Notes: generated by a model from the letters alone, not told the origin. A DNA stretch of 64,000 nucleotides from an uncultured Actinomycetes bacterium (GCA_937127245.1 CAKZLU010000029.1:193502-257501); one strand, 5' to 3'; counted from the first letter of the stretch, positions 8,720 to 16,946 are shown. Numbers and translations are program-made.

Positions 8720-9862
8720 CTAAGATTTTTCCTGAGCCGGTGCCGTCTTAGCGTAGGACGGTAGCTTATTGAACCAGCTCTTCTTGACCTGTCCGAACTT
8801 GGGCTCTGCGATATATCTGTCAAGAAGAAGCGTCAGCACGTTCCAGTGAAGTATGGCGATTGCGACACCCTCGGGTAGGGGGCTTACAAGCCTGATCAGC
8901 GCAACAAACAAACCTATTCCGAACGCGTAGATCCATTTAGCGCGTTTGGAAACAGGGCTGGTTGTCCAGTCGGTTGCCATGTAGAAAGCGCCGAGCACAA
9001 GACCCCCGCTGAAGAGTTGATACAACGGGTGATTCCATGTCACGAGCATTATGAAGAAGAACATTCCAATCATTCCCGCCGGAATTCTCCAGTCGATGGT
9101 CCTCTTGTAAAGCAGATAGATGGCACCGATCAAAAGAGCCAGTATCGAAATCTCGCCTATCGAACCAGCCTGGGTGCCGAGGAATAGCGAACCGAGGGAG
9201 GGTTTTCCCGAAGAGGTTACCCAGGTGGCGCCGACGGGGGTAGGACCTGTCACTACGTTTGTGAGCATCTTCCCGCTTTTTAGAAGCGATAGAGGAGTAG
9301 CGCTCGTAACAACATTTACCGGGTTTCCGGCAAGTGTTTGATACACAACTCTTCCGGCAACCGTCTCGTCAATGCCAACGGATATCGGCGTAAAGAATCC
9401 AACCGATTTCCAGAAGAAAGGCTTGGGAAACTTAGCCGTGTAGATCCACAGCGGGGAAAGCATTATGGCTACTCTTCCGAATAACGCTGGGTTGAATATG
9501 TTCTTCCCAAGACCCCCAAACAGTTCTTTACCTATCGCAACCGATATGAAGCACCCAATCGCGACAACCCAAAGCGGCGTGGTTGGGGGAAGAAGAAAAG
9601 CGAACAGGACCGCGGTAACCATGGCTGACATATCGCCGAGGGTTACCTTGCGCTTAAAGATTTTCCTCATGACGATTTCAGAAAGAGCCGCGGTTATCAT
9701 GCTTACAGCGAAGATATATACGACATTCATCCCGTACACGATCAAGGCAGCAATTGCCGCTGGGACAAGCGCGATCAGCACATCCTTCATGGCGCGCTCT
9801 ATGGTTTGTCCTTCCTCATGAAGGTGAGGGGAGACGGTTTTTAAGGTTTTCTTTTCAGCCAC
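8720..9862 (-). CDS. rnfD: RnfD/NqrB-like membrane flavoprotein subunit
   Basis: RnfD is the integral membrane subunit of the Rnf (ferredoxin:NAD+) complex and carries covalently bound FMN and riboflavin. The 380-residue protein has about ten hydrophobic segments, the NIFNPALFGR motif (residues 121-130) and a flavinylation-type site TSATPLS, with Thr189 as the likely FMN-linked residue. MATDWTTSPVSKRAKWIY is also typical of RnfD. The GTG start has GGAGG nine bases upstream. It is the last gene of a minus-strand operon with rnfC and hydrogenase genes; rnfA, B, E and G are absent, which is unusual. A flavinylated hydrogenase membrane subunit recruited from Rnf is the likely role. Confidence 0.9.
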   Translation of the reverse strand: MAEKKTLKTVSPHLHEEGQTIERAMKDVLIALVPAAIAALIVYGMNVVYIFAVSMITAALSEIVMRKIFKRKVTLGDMSAMVTAVLFAFLLPPTTPLWVVAIGCFISVAIGKELFGGLGKNIFNPALFGRVAIMLSPLWIYTAKFPKPFFWKSVGFFTPISVGIDETVAGRVVYQTLAGNPVNVVTSATPLSLLKSGKMLTNVVTGPTPVGATWVTSSGKPSLGSLFLGTQAGSIGEISILALLIGAIYLLYKRTIDWRIPAGMIGMFFFIMLVTWNHPLYQLFSGGLVLGAFYMATDWTTSPVSKRAKWIYAFGIGLFVALIRLVSPLPEGVAIAILHWNVLTLLLDRYIAEPKFGQVKKSWFNKLPSYAKTAPAQEKS

Positions 9863-9877
9863 TTAACATCGCCTCCA

Positions 9878-11200
9878 CTACTTTTTCAGAGCCGATATTT
9901 CGGCTTTTGCTTTCCGTACATACTCAACATGAGGTATGTAAGCAGGGCAAGTGTAGGAGCAGCAACCGCACTCGAAGCAATCAAGAGCGCCCCACATTTC
10001 TGCCTTACCCCATTCCTCTTTCTTCACGGCGTCAACAATGAAATTTGGCATCAAAAACATTGGGCAGACGTCAACGCATTTGCCGCATCTTACGCAGGCA
10101 TGCTCTTCACGCACATCCACGAGCTCAGCGGTAAGCGCAACGATCCCGCTTGTACCCTTTACTACCGGAGCGTTAAGATCCGCCTGCGCCCAGCCCGTCA
10201 TCGGTCCGCCCATTATGACTTTCTCGGTTCCTTCCACGAGGCCACCAGCAGCCTCAATCAATGTGGAGACAGGGGTACCGACTTTCACGAGGAAGTTCGA
10301 AGGAGTTTTTACCCCGTTTCCCGTGACGGTCACGACTCGCTCATATAGGGGCTTTCCTATCGTTGCTGCTTCATATAGCGCCACAGCCGTTCCGACGTTC
10401 TGGACAAGACAACCCACTTCGGAAGGCAGTTTGCCCGGCGGCACCTTTCTTCCAGTCAGGGCGAAAATAAGCTGCTTTTCCGCTCCTTCCGGGTATTTTA
10501 CGTCGAGAATCTCAACCGACAATTCCGCCTTACCGCTTGCTTTGCGCTGCATTAATTCTACTGCGTCCATCTTGTTAGCTTCGATCCCGATAATGCCGCG
10601 CTTTGCCTCGACCGCTTTCATAAGCAGTAGCAAGCCCTCAATCAGGTCTTCCGGACGCTCAAGCATTGTGCGATGGTCGCAGGTCAAGAAAGGCTCGCAC
10701 TCACAAGCGTTTATGATCACGGTATCGATCGGTTTGTCCTTGGGAGGCGTGAGCTTAACATGAGTTGGGAATGCCGCTCCGCCCATTCCAACAAGCCCCG
10801 CGTCCCGCGCGATTTTCCTTAAATCTTCTGGCGTGAGATCGCCGACCGGTTTTGCTGGTGAGCCTGAAAACGCCGGCTGCTCGGCATCGGGTGTTATTAT
10901 TACCGCCTTCGCTTTCGCGCCTGTGAAAACAGTTATCTCCTCAACCGATTTGACAGTACCGCTCACAGAGGAGTGGACTGGCGCTGATATGAAAGCCTGC
11001 GACTCCCCGATCTTTTGACCGACTTCTACCCTGTCCCCGGCGCTGACAAGAGGTTCATTGGGTGCCCCAACGTGCTGCGACATCGGGATTCTTATCTCAT
11101 CTGGCAGGGGAGCGGGAGTAATCGGCTTTCCGCAGGCAAGTTCCTTGAAATATGGAGGATGAATTCCTCCCTTGAATGTCTTGTATCCTTTAGTGCTCAA
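9878..11200 (-). CDS. rnfC: RnfC-like iron-sulfur/flavin subunit
   Basis: RnfC is the cytoplasm-facing subunit that passes electrons to or from NAD(H) in Rnf. The product (about 440 residues) begins KTFKGGIHPPYFKE, the usual RnfC opening. It has the Nqo1-like nucleotide/FMN region (GMGGAAFPTHVKL, INACECEPFLTCD). The C-terminus has two Cys clusters near residues 365-425 (CVRCGKCVDVCP and CFECGCCSYTCP) for two [4Fe-4S] centres. The start is probably the TTG at 11200, nine bases after GGAGGAGG; the GTG at 11209 directly abuts that site. It lies between a four-helix membrane protein and rnfD in the hydrogenase operon. Confidence 0.92.
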   Translation of the reverse strand: MSTKGYKTFKGGIHPPYFKELACGKPITPAPLPDEIRIPMSQHVGAPNEPLVSAGDRVEVGQKIGESQAFISAPVHSSVSGTVKSVEEITVFTGAKAKAVIITPDAEQPAFSGSPAKPVGDLTPEDLRKIARDAGLVGMGGAAFPTHVKLTPPKDKPIDTVIINACECEPFLTCDHRTMLERPEDLIEGLLLLMKAVEAKRGIIGIEANKMDAVELMQRKASGKAELSVEILDVKYPEGAEKQLIFALTGRKVPPGKLPSEVGCLVQNVGTAVALYEAATIGKPLYERVVTVTGNGVKTPSNFLVKVGTPVSTLIEAAGGLVEGTEKVIMGGPMTGWAQADLNAPVVKGTSGIVALTAELVDVREEHACVRCGKCVDVCPMFLMPNFIVDAVKKEEWGKAEMWGALDCFECGCCSYTCPAYIPHVEYVRKAKAEISALKK

Positions 11201-11219
11201 TCTTACCACCCTCCTCCCG

Positions 11220-11705
11220 CTAAGACCTACTGGACCTCAAACGCGGGAACCTCTCAGATTTCGCCCATCGCGCGTAGATATAAATCACGGTCATAAGGAG
11301 CATTACCCATAGGAAAATTTCGTACAACGCGAAGGTCTTCGCAGGTCCGCCAATCCAGGAAACCATTTTCTGCAGCCAGCCGTATGGTCTGTAAACTGCA
11401 TAGGTAAGAAGAAAGAACCATATGGTTAGTAGCGCTAATAGCGCTCTAAAAATCCCCAGAGGTTCTTTCCAGCCGGCGGGTTTCCCTAACGTTGCGTAGT
11501 AGAGGTAAACGAAAGCGGTCAGGGCAAGCACCCAGCCCATGTAAAAGTTGAACACGCGCATCAGCCCTACGCTCCAAGGGTACCTCCAGCCCGAAAGAAA
11601 AGTATGGAACAGGGAAAACCCGGAATACAGAGCAAGTATCAGCGCACCGAGATAGATCCTATACATGACCTTTGCAGGTCCCGGAACAGTTATTTTTTCC
11701 TTCAA
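11220..11705 (-). CDS. Four-helix hydrogenase-associated membrane protein
   Basis: This 161-residue protein has four clear hydrophobic helices (approximately residues 15-32, 48-70, 86-106 and 124-145) and many aromatic residues. Its size and position after the large subunit match the cytochrome b subunit (HyaC-type) that anchors group 1 hydrogenases. Only one histidine is present, in LFHTFLSGW, so the usual bis-His haem ligation is not possible. It is either a haem-free anchor or a diverged relative of cytochrome b561-type proteins. The TTG start follows GGGAGGTGCCCG. No specific family is recognised. Confidence 0.8.
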   Translation of the reverse strand: MKEKITVPGPAKVMYRIYLGALILALYSGFSLFHTFLSGWRYPWSVGLMRVFNFYMGWVLALTAFVYLYYATLGKPAGWKEPLGIFRALLALLTIWFFLLTYAVYRPYGWLQKMVSWIGGPAKTFALYEIFLWVMLLMTVIYIYARWAKSERFPRLRSSRS

Positions 11706-11717
11706 CGGGCACCTCCC

Positions 11718-13280
11718 TCAAATCACTTGAAAAACTTTCACGCCATTATGTGAGGGATGGATAACGTGAATCGCGCAGGCGAGGCACGGGTCGAAAGACC
11801 TGACGCAGCGCACCACGTTTATCGGATTTTCCGGATCCGGCACTGGAAGACCGATTAGAGCGGTCTCAATGGGACCCCTTTCGCCATTCTTATCCCTTGG
11901 TGATGCGTTCCATGTGGTGGGGACAATTGCCTGGTAATTGTCGATTTTCTTTCCCTTTATATGAATCCAGTGGCCAAGCGCGCCTCGCGGTCCTTCCACG
12001 AGTCCTCTTCCGTATGATTCGCTCGGGATGTCTTTCTTGTCCCATATCTTGTCGCCTGGCTTGAGTTGATCGAGCCATTTGTCCATTTCTTCGGCAAGTA
12101 TCTTGCACTCAATCGCCCGCGCCGCATGTCTGGGAAGCAGTCCGATCTTGATAGGCTTGTTGTCAAGAAGTCCGAGTTCTTTCGCAAGGTTGACGAGTAG
12201 ATCCGGCTTTTTAACAAGCATGCGCGAAAGCGGTCCGACTTCCATAGGCTTGCCCTTATATCGCGGCGCTTTCAGGAAGGAATAAGCCCCCTCTTTGTGG
12301 ATGTCAGGCTCGGTTTTGCCATTCTTAGGATTCAGCCATTCGCACTCGTCGGTATACCAGGAGTGCTTGACCGACTCTGTGATCTGGAATTCACCGAATT
12401 TGTCGGGACCTTCGACGTTGAATATGTCGTTGTTGAATATTACCCCGCGAGGAAGGAATTTCTTGGTGCCCTGCGAATCCTCGTCGAATCCGCCGTAGGC
12501 AAGATAGTTCCCTCCGGAATCTCCTGCAGTATGGAAGGGCTTGTAGGCTTCAACTTCGGCAAGCAGGAGAATGTCTGCAAGATAGACGTTGTCAATCCAC
12601 TTTCTGAGTTCGGTTAGCCGTGACCTGAACGCGGCTATGTTGGATATGGTCGGAGGGGTGGTAACGCCACCGGGAACCGTTCCGACGAATGAGGGCATCC
12701 TGCCGTAGAAAATCGAGAGCATTTCCTGCGCTTTCTTTCGCATCTCGAGCGCTTCGACATAGTGCCCTACCAGTACGGTCGCAAGTTCGGGGTCGCTTAC
12801 ATAATCGTTGGATTCGTAACGTGGTAAGAACGGGTAAACATCATTTGCTTTAACGAGACCCACGATTTTGTCTCTCAGGATTTGAAGGGCGCGATTCGTT
12901 CCCGTGTATTTCGCTACCGCGGTGACGTCAACGTAGTCCAGAGCTGCGAGGTGATAAAAATGGAGTATGTGAGACTGTATGAAGTTCGCTCCCAGGCAAA
13001 GATTCCTTATCAGTCTGGCATTGTCAGGGAGTTCGACGCCAAGCGCGTCATCGAGACAGTATGACGCGGCTGTTCCGTGGACGAGGGGACAGACCCCACA
13101 TATTCTCTCCGTTACTTGTTGTGCATCCCAGGGATGCTTTCCCTTAAGAAGCATCTCTAAACCGCGAAACATCGTTCCGCTTGACCAGGCATCCTTTACC
13201 TTGTCTCCCTCTATCTCAATATCGATTCGCAAGTGACCTTCTATGCGAGTGACAGGGTCGATACTGACCATTCGCCCCAC
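11718..13280 (-). CDS. Group 1-type NiFe hydrogenase large subunit
   Basis: This is the catalytic subunit holding the NiFe(CN)2CO centre. The 520-residue protein opens with DPVTRIEGHLRID and carries both Cys motifs that bind the metal site: RICGVCPLVHG (about residues 59-69) and DPCLACAIH near the C-terminus. Both terminal cysteines are TGC codons, so it is not a selenium enzyme. The fifteen residues after the His should be removed by the maturation protease encoded at 8120-8623. The GTG at 13280 follows GGTGAG, and an ATG at 13271 is an alternative. It is three bases from the small-subunit gene. Confidence 0.97.
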   Translation of the reverse strand: MGRMVSIDPVTRIEGHLRIDIEIEGDKVKDAWSSGTMFRGLEMLLKGKHPWDAQQVTERICGVCPLVHGTAASYCLDDALGVELPDNARLIRNLCLGANFIQSHILHFYHLAALDYVDVTAVAKYTGTNRALQILRDKIVGLVKANDVYPFLPRYESNDYVSDPELATVLVGHYVEALEMRKKAQEMLSIFYGRMPSFVGTVPGGVTTPPTISNIAAFRSRLTELRKWIDNVYLADILLLAEVEAYKPFHTAGDSGGNYLAYGGFDEDSQGTKKFLPRGVIFNNDIFNVEGPDKFGEFQITESVKHSWYTDECEWLNPKNGKTEPDIHKEGAYSFLKAPRYKGKPMEVGPLSRMLVKKPDLLVNLAKELGLLDNKPIKIGLLPRHAARAIECKILAEEMDKWLDQLKPGDKIWDKKDIPSESYGRGLVEGPRGALGHWIHIKGKKIDNYQAIVPTTWNASPRDKNGERGPIETALIGLPVPDPENPINVVRCVRSFDPCLACAIHVIHPSHNGVKVFQVI

Positions 13281-13282
13281 TT

Positions 13283-14410
13283 TTACTCACCACCTTCCGA
13301 TTTTTCCTCGGGCTTCTTGCCGAGCTGTTTCAGCAAATAGTGAACTCCAACACCAGCGGCTGTCGCACCAGCGGCTACCCACCCAAGAACGTCAGTGGAA
13401 GTTGTAAGACCTGCAAAGTTGACGTTCGGGAGTGGTTCGTAGAGAGGGGAGAGGTCTTTATAGAAAGCAGGCTCAGCGCATCCGTGACATGGGGCGTTCG
13501 CCCCAACGCACCAGTTAACGCCTGAGTTCCACCTTCTGATTGGGCAATCGGCGTATGTGACCGGACCCTTGCAGCCCATCTTAAACAGGCATAGCTTCAT
13601 GTCAGGATTCTGGTCGTTCCAGTCCTCAAGGAACAACCCCGCGTCGAAAGCCGCTCTCCTCTCGCAGTTTTCGTGAATGAGCTTTCCAAAGAATGTTTTG
13701 GACCTGAGGTGCTCATCCAGATCGGGCTTTTTTCCGCCGGAGAGCCATGTTAGCCCTTCAAGCACCGTGCCGACCACCCAGTCAGGATGAGGAGGACAGC
13801 CGCCCACGTTTATCACGGGCTTGTTAGCGTCTATCTTCTTAACGACCTCGGAAATCGGTTTTGTCCCGGTTACTTCCGCGTTAGCCTTCGGTATTCCTCC
13901 AAAAGAGGCACAATTGCCGACAGCGATAACCGCTGCGGCTTTCGGAACGAGCTCTTCCATCCAAAGAGTCATTGGTTTGTCCTTGGGAACGGACTTTCCA
14001 AGGAGGTCTTTAGTGGTTTTCTCGATCCCGAATGTACAGTACTCGCCGCCCTCAGCTTCCGGAACGGGACCCTCGACGACAAGAACGTATTTCCCCTTTA
14101 AATCACGGGCGGTCTCCTCAATCGCGCTAATCGCCTTATCGCCGGCAGCTGCCATGATTGTTGGATGGAACCTAATGGAAAGTTTATCGAGCACGAGTTC
14201 GGCAACCATTGGGTAATTAGAATTAAGAAGAGAAACAGAGCATCCGCTACAGCATTGACCCTGGATCCAGATTACCGGGGGTTTTCCTGAGGCTAGTTCT
14301 TGAAGTGCTCTGGCAAGCTGGGGGATAAACGACTCGGAAAGACCAAGAAGCGCTGCTGTCGCTCCCGCATGTTTCAGGAAGTCTCTCCTGGTTACGAGTC
14401 TCCCATTCAA
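13283..14410 (-). CDS. Group 1-type NiFe hydrogenase small subunit with Tat signal
   Basis: This iron-sulfur subunit wires the NiFe site to its acceptor. The 375-residue precursor has a Tat signal (TRRDFLK at 7-13) and a C-terminal membrane helix near 339-361, so the enzyme should face outside and be membrane bound. The proximal cluster ligands are C54, C57, C167 and C205, and the distal ones H246, C249, C274 and C280. The medial set is C289, C301, C308 and C311. C301 replaces the Pro (NWPV) of standard enzymes, predicting a [4Fe-4S] rather than [3Fe-4S] medial cluster. The TTG start is set by GGAGGT seven bases upstream. It is the first gene of the operon. Confidence 0.97.
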   Translation of the reverse strand: MNGRLVTRRDFLKHAGATAALLGLSESFIPQLARALQELASGKPPVIWIQGQCCSGCSVSLLNSNYPMVAELVLDKLSIRFHPTIMAAAGDKAISAIEETARDLKGKYVLVVEGPVPEAEGGEYCTFGIEKTTKDLLGKSVPKDKPMTLWMEELVPKAAAVIAVGNCASFGGIPKANAEVTGTKPISEVVKKIDANKPVINVGGCPPHPDWVVGTVLEGLTWLSGGKKPDLDEHLRSKTFFGKLIHENCERRAAFDAGLFLEDWNDQNPDMKLCLFKMGCKGPVTYADCPIRRWNSGVNWCVGANAPCHGCAEPAFYKDLSPLYEPLPNVNFAGLTTSTDVLGWVAAGATAAGVGVHYLLKQLGKKPEEKSEGGE

Positions 14411-14463
14411 TCAAATCACCTCCATCGAGTGCGAATGCCATAAACCCAGCTATAAACGTTTAA

Positions 14464-14492
14464 TTTTTATTATTAAACTTGTGTAAAGTCAA
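14464..14492 (-). promoter_or_regulatory. Candidate sigma-70-type promoter of the hydrogenase operon
   Basis: Read on the minus strand, a TTGACT -35 box (14492-14487) is followed after 17 bases by TAAAAA (14469-14464). This lies about 55-80 bases upstream of the small-subunit TTG in an AT-rich stretch. The -35 is good and the -10 is weak, which would suit an activated promoter. Confidence 0.5.
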
Positions 14493-14499
14493 TAACAAT

Positions 14500-14515
14500 T
14501 TTGGCAATTGCCAAA
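14500..14515. promoter_or_regulatory. 16-bp perfect palindrome upstream of the hydrogenase promoter
   Basis: TTTGGCAATTGCCAAA is a perfect dyad placed just upstream of the candidate -35 box of the hydrogenase operon. Its position suits an activator or a repressor dimer. The cognate protein is not identifiable in this window. Confidence 0.5.
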
Positions 14516-14770
14516 TAACGAACTTTTCAAAGGGTGATCGTTTACGCCGAAATCTTATGCGGGTACTGACATATTGCGAAAAAACTGCACTAAAATTTTG
14601 GGTTCCATTTGGAGCTTTGATAATTGAAGACTTTTCTTGTCAGGGGATTCTTAGTGTCAGAAATTTCCCATTCTTCTCAAAAACTCTTTCATCAATCTTA
14701 TGCCTTCTCAGCGCGGTGAGTTGTAAATGTTTTGTGTAAAACGGGGAAATTTGTCTTGGTATTTGAAAAG

Positions 14771-14800
14771 GGTATAGCGGACCCGATTTCCCTGGACACA
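14771..14800 (+). repeat. Left imperfect terminal inverted repeat of the IS3-like element
   Basis: GGACCCGATTTCCCTGGACA here matches the reverse complement of the right end (GAACCCGGTTTCTTGGACG) with a few substitutions and a one-base gap. The outermost bases do not match, so the precise boundary is uncertain. Confidence 0.55.
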
Positions 14801-14837
14801 GATTAACGGTAACGTTCATGTCCAAGGAGGTGGTTCA

Positions 14838-15242
14838 ATGAGATTGGGAAGTAGACCGAAGGGCAAGGGTGATGGAGCGTCGGGCGGAGAGGAGGGAGGC
14901 CGTAGGCCGAGTGGATCGACACCCGACGCGGGCGCCGGTCCCCTGCTCCCAAACGGGCGTTGGAGTGTGCGGCGCAAGTCGGAGGTGGTCCTGAGGATGC
15001 TCTGCGGCGAGTCCGTTGACTCGCCCTACCGCGAGCTCTGCGTGGAACCCTACCGGCTTGAACGATGGAGGGACAAGGCGCTTTCCGGAATGGAGTTGGG
15101 GCTCAAGGAACGAGAGGGAGAGCCGACCAGCCAGGAACTCGATCGCGCCAACAAGAAGATCGGCGAGCTGACCATGGGGATCGAGCTCTTGCGCAAGAGG
15201 TGCGAGGCCAAGGAGTCTTTAAGACGAAGGAGGTCGCGGTGA
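14838..15242 (+). CDS. IS3-family transposase OrfA
   Basis: This 134-residue protein has a helix-turn-helix region (about residues 45-80: RRKSEVVLRMLCGESVD, then EPYRLERWRDKALSG). A C-terminal heptad-rich segment follows (LDRANKKIGELTMGIELL), the leucine zipper used for oligomerisation in IS3 OrfA. A perfect AAGGAGG lies before the ATG. The first 40 residues are Gly/Arg-rich and low in complexity. Its stop overlaps the orfB ATG (ATGA-like), and the orfB frame is open well upstream, which fits the -1 frameshift that joins OrfA and OrfB in this family. Confidence 0.85.
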   Translation: MRLGSRPKGKGDGASGGEEGGRRPSGSTPDAGAGPLLPNGRWSVRRKSEVVLRMLCGESVDSPYRELCVEPYRLERWRDKALSGMELGLKEREGEPTSQELDRANKKIGELTMGIELLRKRCEAKESLRRRRSR

Positions 15243-16148
15243 TGAGCCGCACCGTCTCGCCCTCAACCGGCAAAGTGTACGGGGTCGAACTGGTCTGCTC
15301 CGCCTGGGGCGTACCGCGATCCTCCTTCTACTACGATCTTGACACTATGTCCCGGGCAGATGAACAACCGCCATCGAAGAGCAAGCGAGGGCCCAAGAGT
15401 AAGGTGTCAGACGAGGAACTCCTCGCGCTTATCCGCGAGGACCTCTCTGCCTCTCCCTTCATCGGGGAGGGCCACAGAAAGGTCTGAGCGAGGCTCTACT
15501 ACGGCAAAGGCGTCAGTGCAGGCAAGAAGCGCGTCCTGTGCGTCATGCGCGAGAACAACCTGCTCTCGCCGCACCGCGTGCCAAAGGCGCCGCCGGCTGA
15601 GCACGACGGGACGATAATCATGACCGAGCCGAACCTCATGTGGCCCACCGACGGGGCCAGGGTCTTTACCTTAGATGACGGATGGGGATGGGTGTTTGCC
15701 TGTGTCGAGCACTTGAAGGCGGAATGCATGGGATGGCACGTATGCAAGAAGGGCAACCGCTTTGCGGCGCTGGAGCCGGTATCGATGGCTCTCGAGCGCG
15801 AGTTTGGCCATGCCGAGAGAGGCGTAGCCCGCGGGATCTCTCTTCGCACGGACAACGGCTGCATCTACACGTCAGGTCGGTTCACGACGCAGGTCAAAGC
15901 CCTGGGGCTTCACTCCCAGCTACTCCTACGTCTCACAGCCGGAGGCCAACGGGGCCGTCGAGCGGTTCTTTCGCACCCTCAAAGAGCAGACCGTCTACGG
16001 GTATGCCTTCAAGAACCTTGCGGAAGTCAGGGAGGCCGTCGGGAAGTTCGTTGAGAGCTACAACGAGCAATGGCTGATCAAGAAGAACGGATACGGGAGC
16101 CCCCTGGCAGCGCGCGAGGTTTACGACAGGGTCAAGGATGCGGCATGA
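15242..16148 (+). pseudogene. IS3-family transposase OrfB (DDE integrase), disrupted
   Basis: The rve/DDE transposase is recognisable across two frames. The N-terminal HTH_21-like region is followed by the catalytic acidic residues in WPTDGARV, RTDNGCIYTS and ANGAVERFFRTLKE. Two lesions disrupt it. A TGA at 15485-15487 stands where the family usually has Trp (HRKV-W-ARL). There is also a frameshift in the G-run near 15903-15906, after which the C-terminal third continues in another frame to the TGA at 16146. The element should therefore be non-functional without help in trans. Confidence 0.85.
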
Positions 16149-16161
16149 GCCGCTGCAAAGT

Positions 16162-16188
16162 TGCGTCCAAGAAACCGGGTTCGATACA
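16162..16188 (-). repeat. Right imperfect terminal inverted repeat of the IS3-like element
   Basis: Read on the minus strand this end starts TGTATCGAACCCGG and matches the left end at 14771-14800 imperfectly. It lies 13 bases after the orfB stop, the usual spacing for IS3 elements. Confidence 0.55.
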
Positions 16189-16218
16189 AGCGCAGCTGTG
16201 AGTTACTGCTCATTAATT

Positions 16219-16395
16219 ATGGAAAATAGTTCTTTTGACAGAGTCGTGATTTTCTTAAACAGGCTTAAAGAACTAAGGGAAGACGTTTCCTACCGCATGG
16301 AAAAATTTGAGGGACTTATCTATAAGGCGGCCGCATACTTGGAAAATTATTTGGGAAACAAAAATTCTGATCGGGCGAGTTATCCGCAGATATGA
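16219..16395 (+). CDS. Possible small helical protein next to the IS element
   Basis: A 58-codon ORF starts at the ATG at 16219; the same frame is open back into the IS end. The predicted product is strongly helical and charged (FDRVVIFLNRLKELREDV, then MEKFEGLIYKAAAYLENYL). It could be a genuine small protein or the tail of a gene broken by the insertion. No ribosome-binding site is evident and no family is recognised. Confidence 0.3.
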   Translation: MENSSFDRVVIFLNRLKELREDVSYRMEKFEGLIYKAAAYLENYLGNKNSDRASYPQI

Positions 16396-16605
16396 AGAAT
16401 TTTTTGTTTCCGTAATGATTGTCCTTACCCAGGCCTAATAATTAAATCCTTTCGGCAAAGACCTTGCCGCGCATTCTATACATGTTGAGCAAATTACCAA
16501 CCGCGCAGTCACGTAATCCCGGGGATAACGGCCGAGGGGTTCAATTGAAATAAGAGCGGCATAGGGGATTTCGGAAGAAAACACTTCAAAGGAGGCCTGT
16601 CAAAG

Positions 16606-16731
16606 GTGCATAAATATGCGGATACTCTGAAGCGTTCGAATATAGCGAGACTATTGTCGGATGGCGCGCCTCATAATTTAAGATCGAGCCGGAAAATTTC
16701 CTTCGAGTTTTACCCTAAAGACGTAAGGTAA
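16606..16731 (+). CDS. Possible 41-residue small ORF
   Basis: A GTG-initiated ORF follows AAAGGAGG with a spacing of about ten bases and encodes a basic 41-residue peptide starting MHKYADTLKRSN. It is the only coding hint in the intergenic stretch 16396-16788, which otherwise shows nothing recognisable. It is reported because of the strong ribosome-binding site and may well be spurious. Confidence 0.22.
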   Translation: MHKYADTLKRSNIARLLSDGAPHNLRSSRKISFEFYPKDVR

Positions 16732-16788
16732 TTGTTAGCCTTGCGGGTTTATCCCCTGTACGTGGATTTTCGTGCCCCGCTTTTGTTC

Positions 16789-16864
<76 letters not shown>

Positions 16865-16946
16865 TCATCCTCTGTGAGCAAAAGCAGTTTAGCATTGAAT
16901 TTTTCGATTTACAACAACGGGTTGCAAGCATTCCTGCGATGTTAAA

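Larger units (their letters stand above)
14771..16188 (+). mobile_element. Degenerate IS3-family insertion sequence
   Basis: About 1.4 kb of DNA, clearly richer in GC than its surroundings, encodes an IS3-type orfA and a broken orfB. It is bounded by imperfect inverted repeats (14771-14800 and 16162-16188). It lies upstream of the hydrogenase operon promoter, with opposite orientation. No clean target-site duplication is visible. The two lesions in orfB and the mismatched ends suggest an old, immobile copy. Confidence 0.85.

Noticed and set aside
11718-13280. Selenocysteine (NiFeSe) hydrogenase, suggested by the Cys at the medial cluster
   Set aside because: Both cysteines of the C-terminal DPCLAC motif are encoded by TGC; no TGA is present in the motif.
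15485-15487. In-frame TGA in the IS3 orfB as evidence for TGA recoding
   Set aside because: TGA is used as an ordinary stop in many genes here (for example hypF, trkH, folC), and orfB also has a frameshift, so simple decay is the better explanation.
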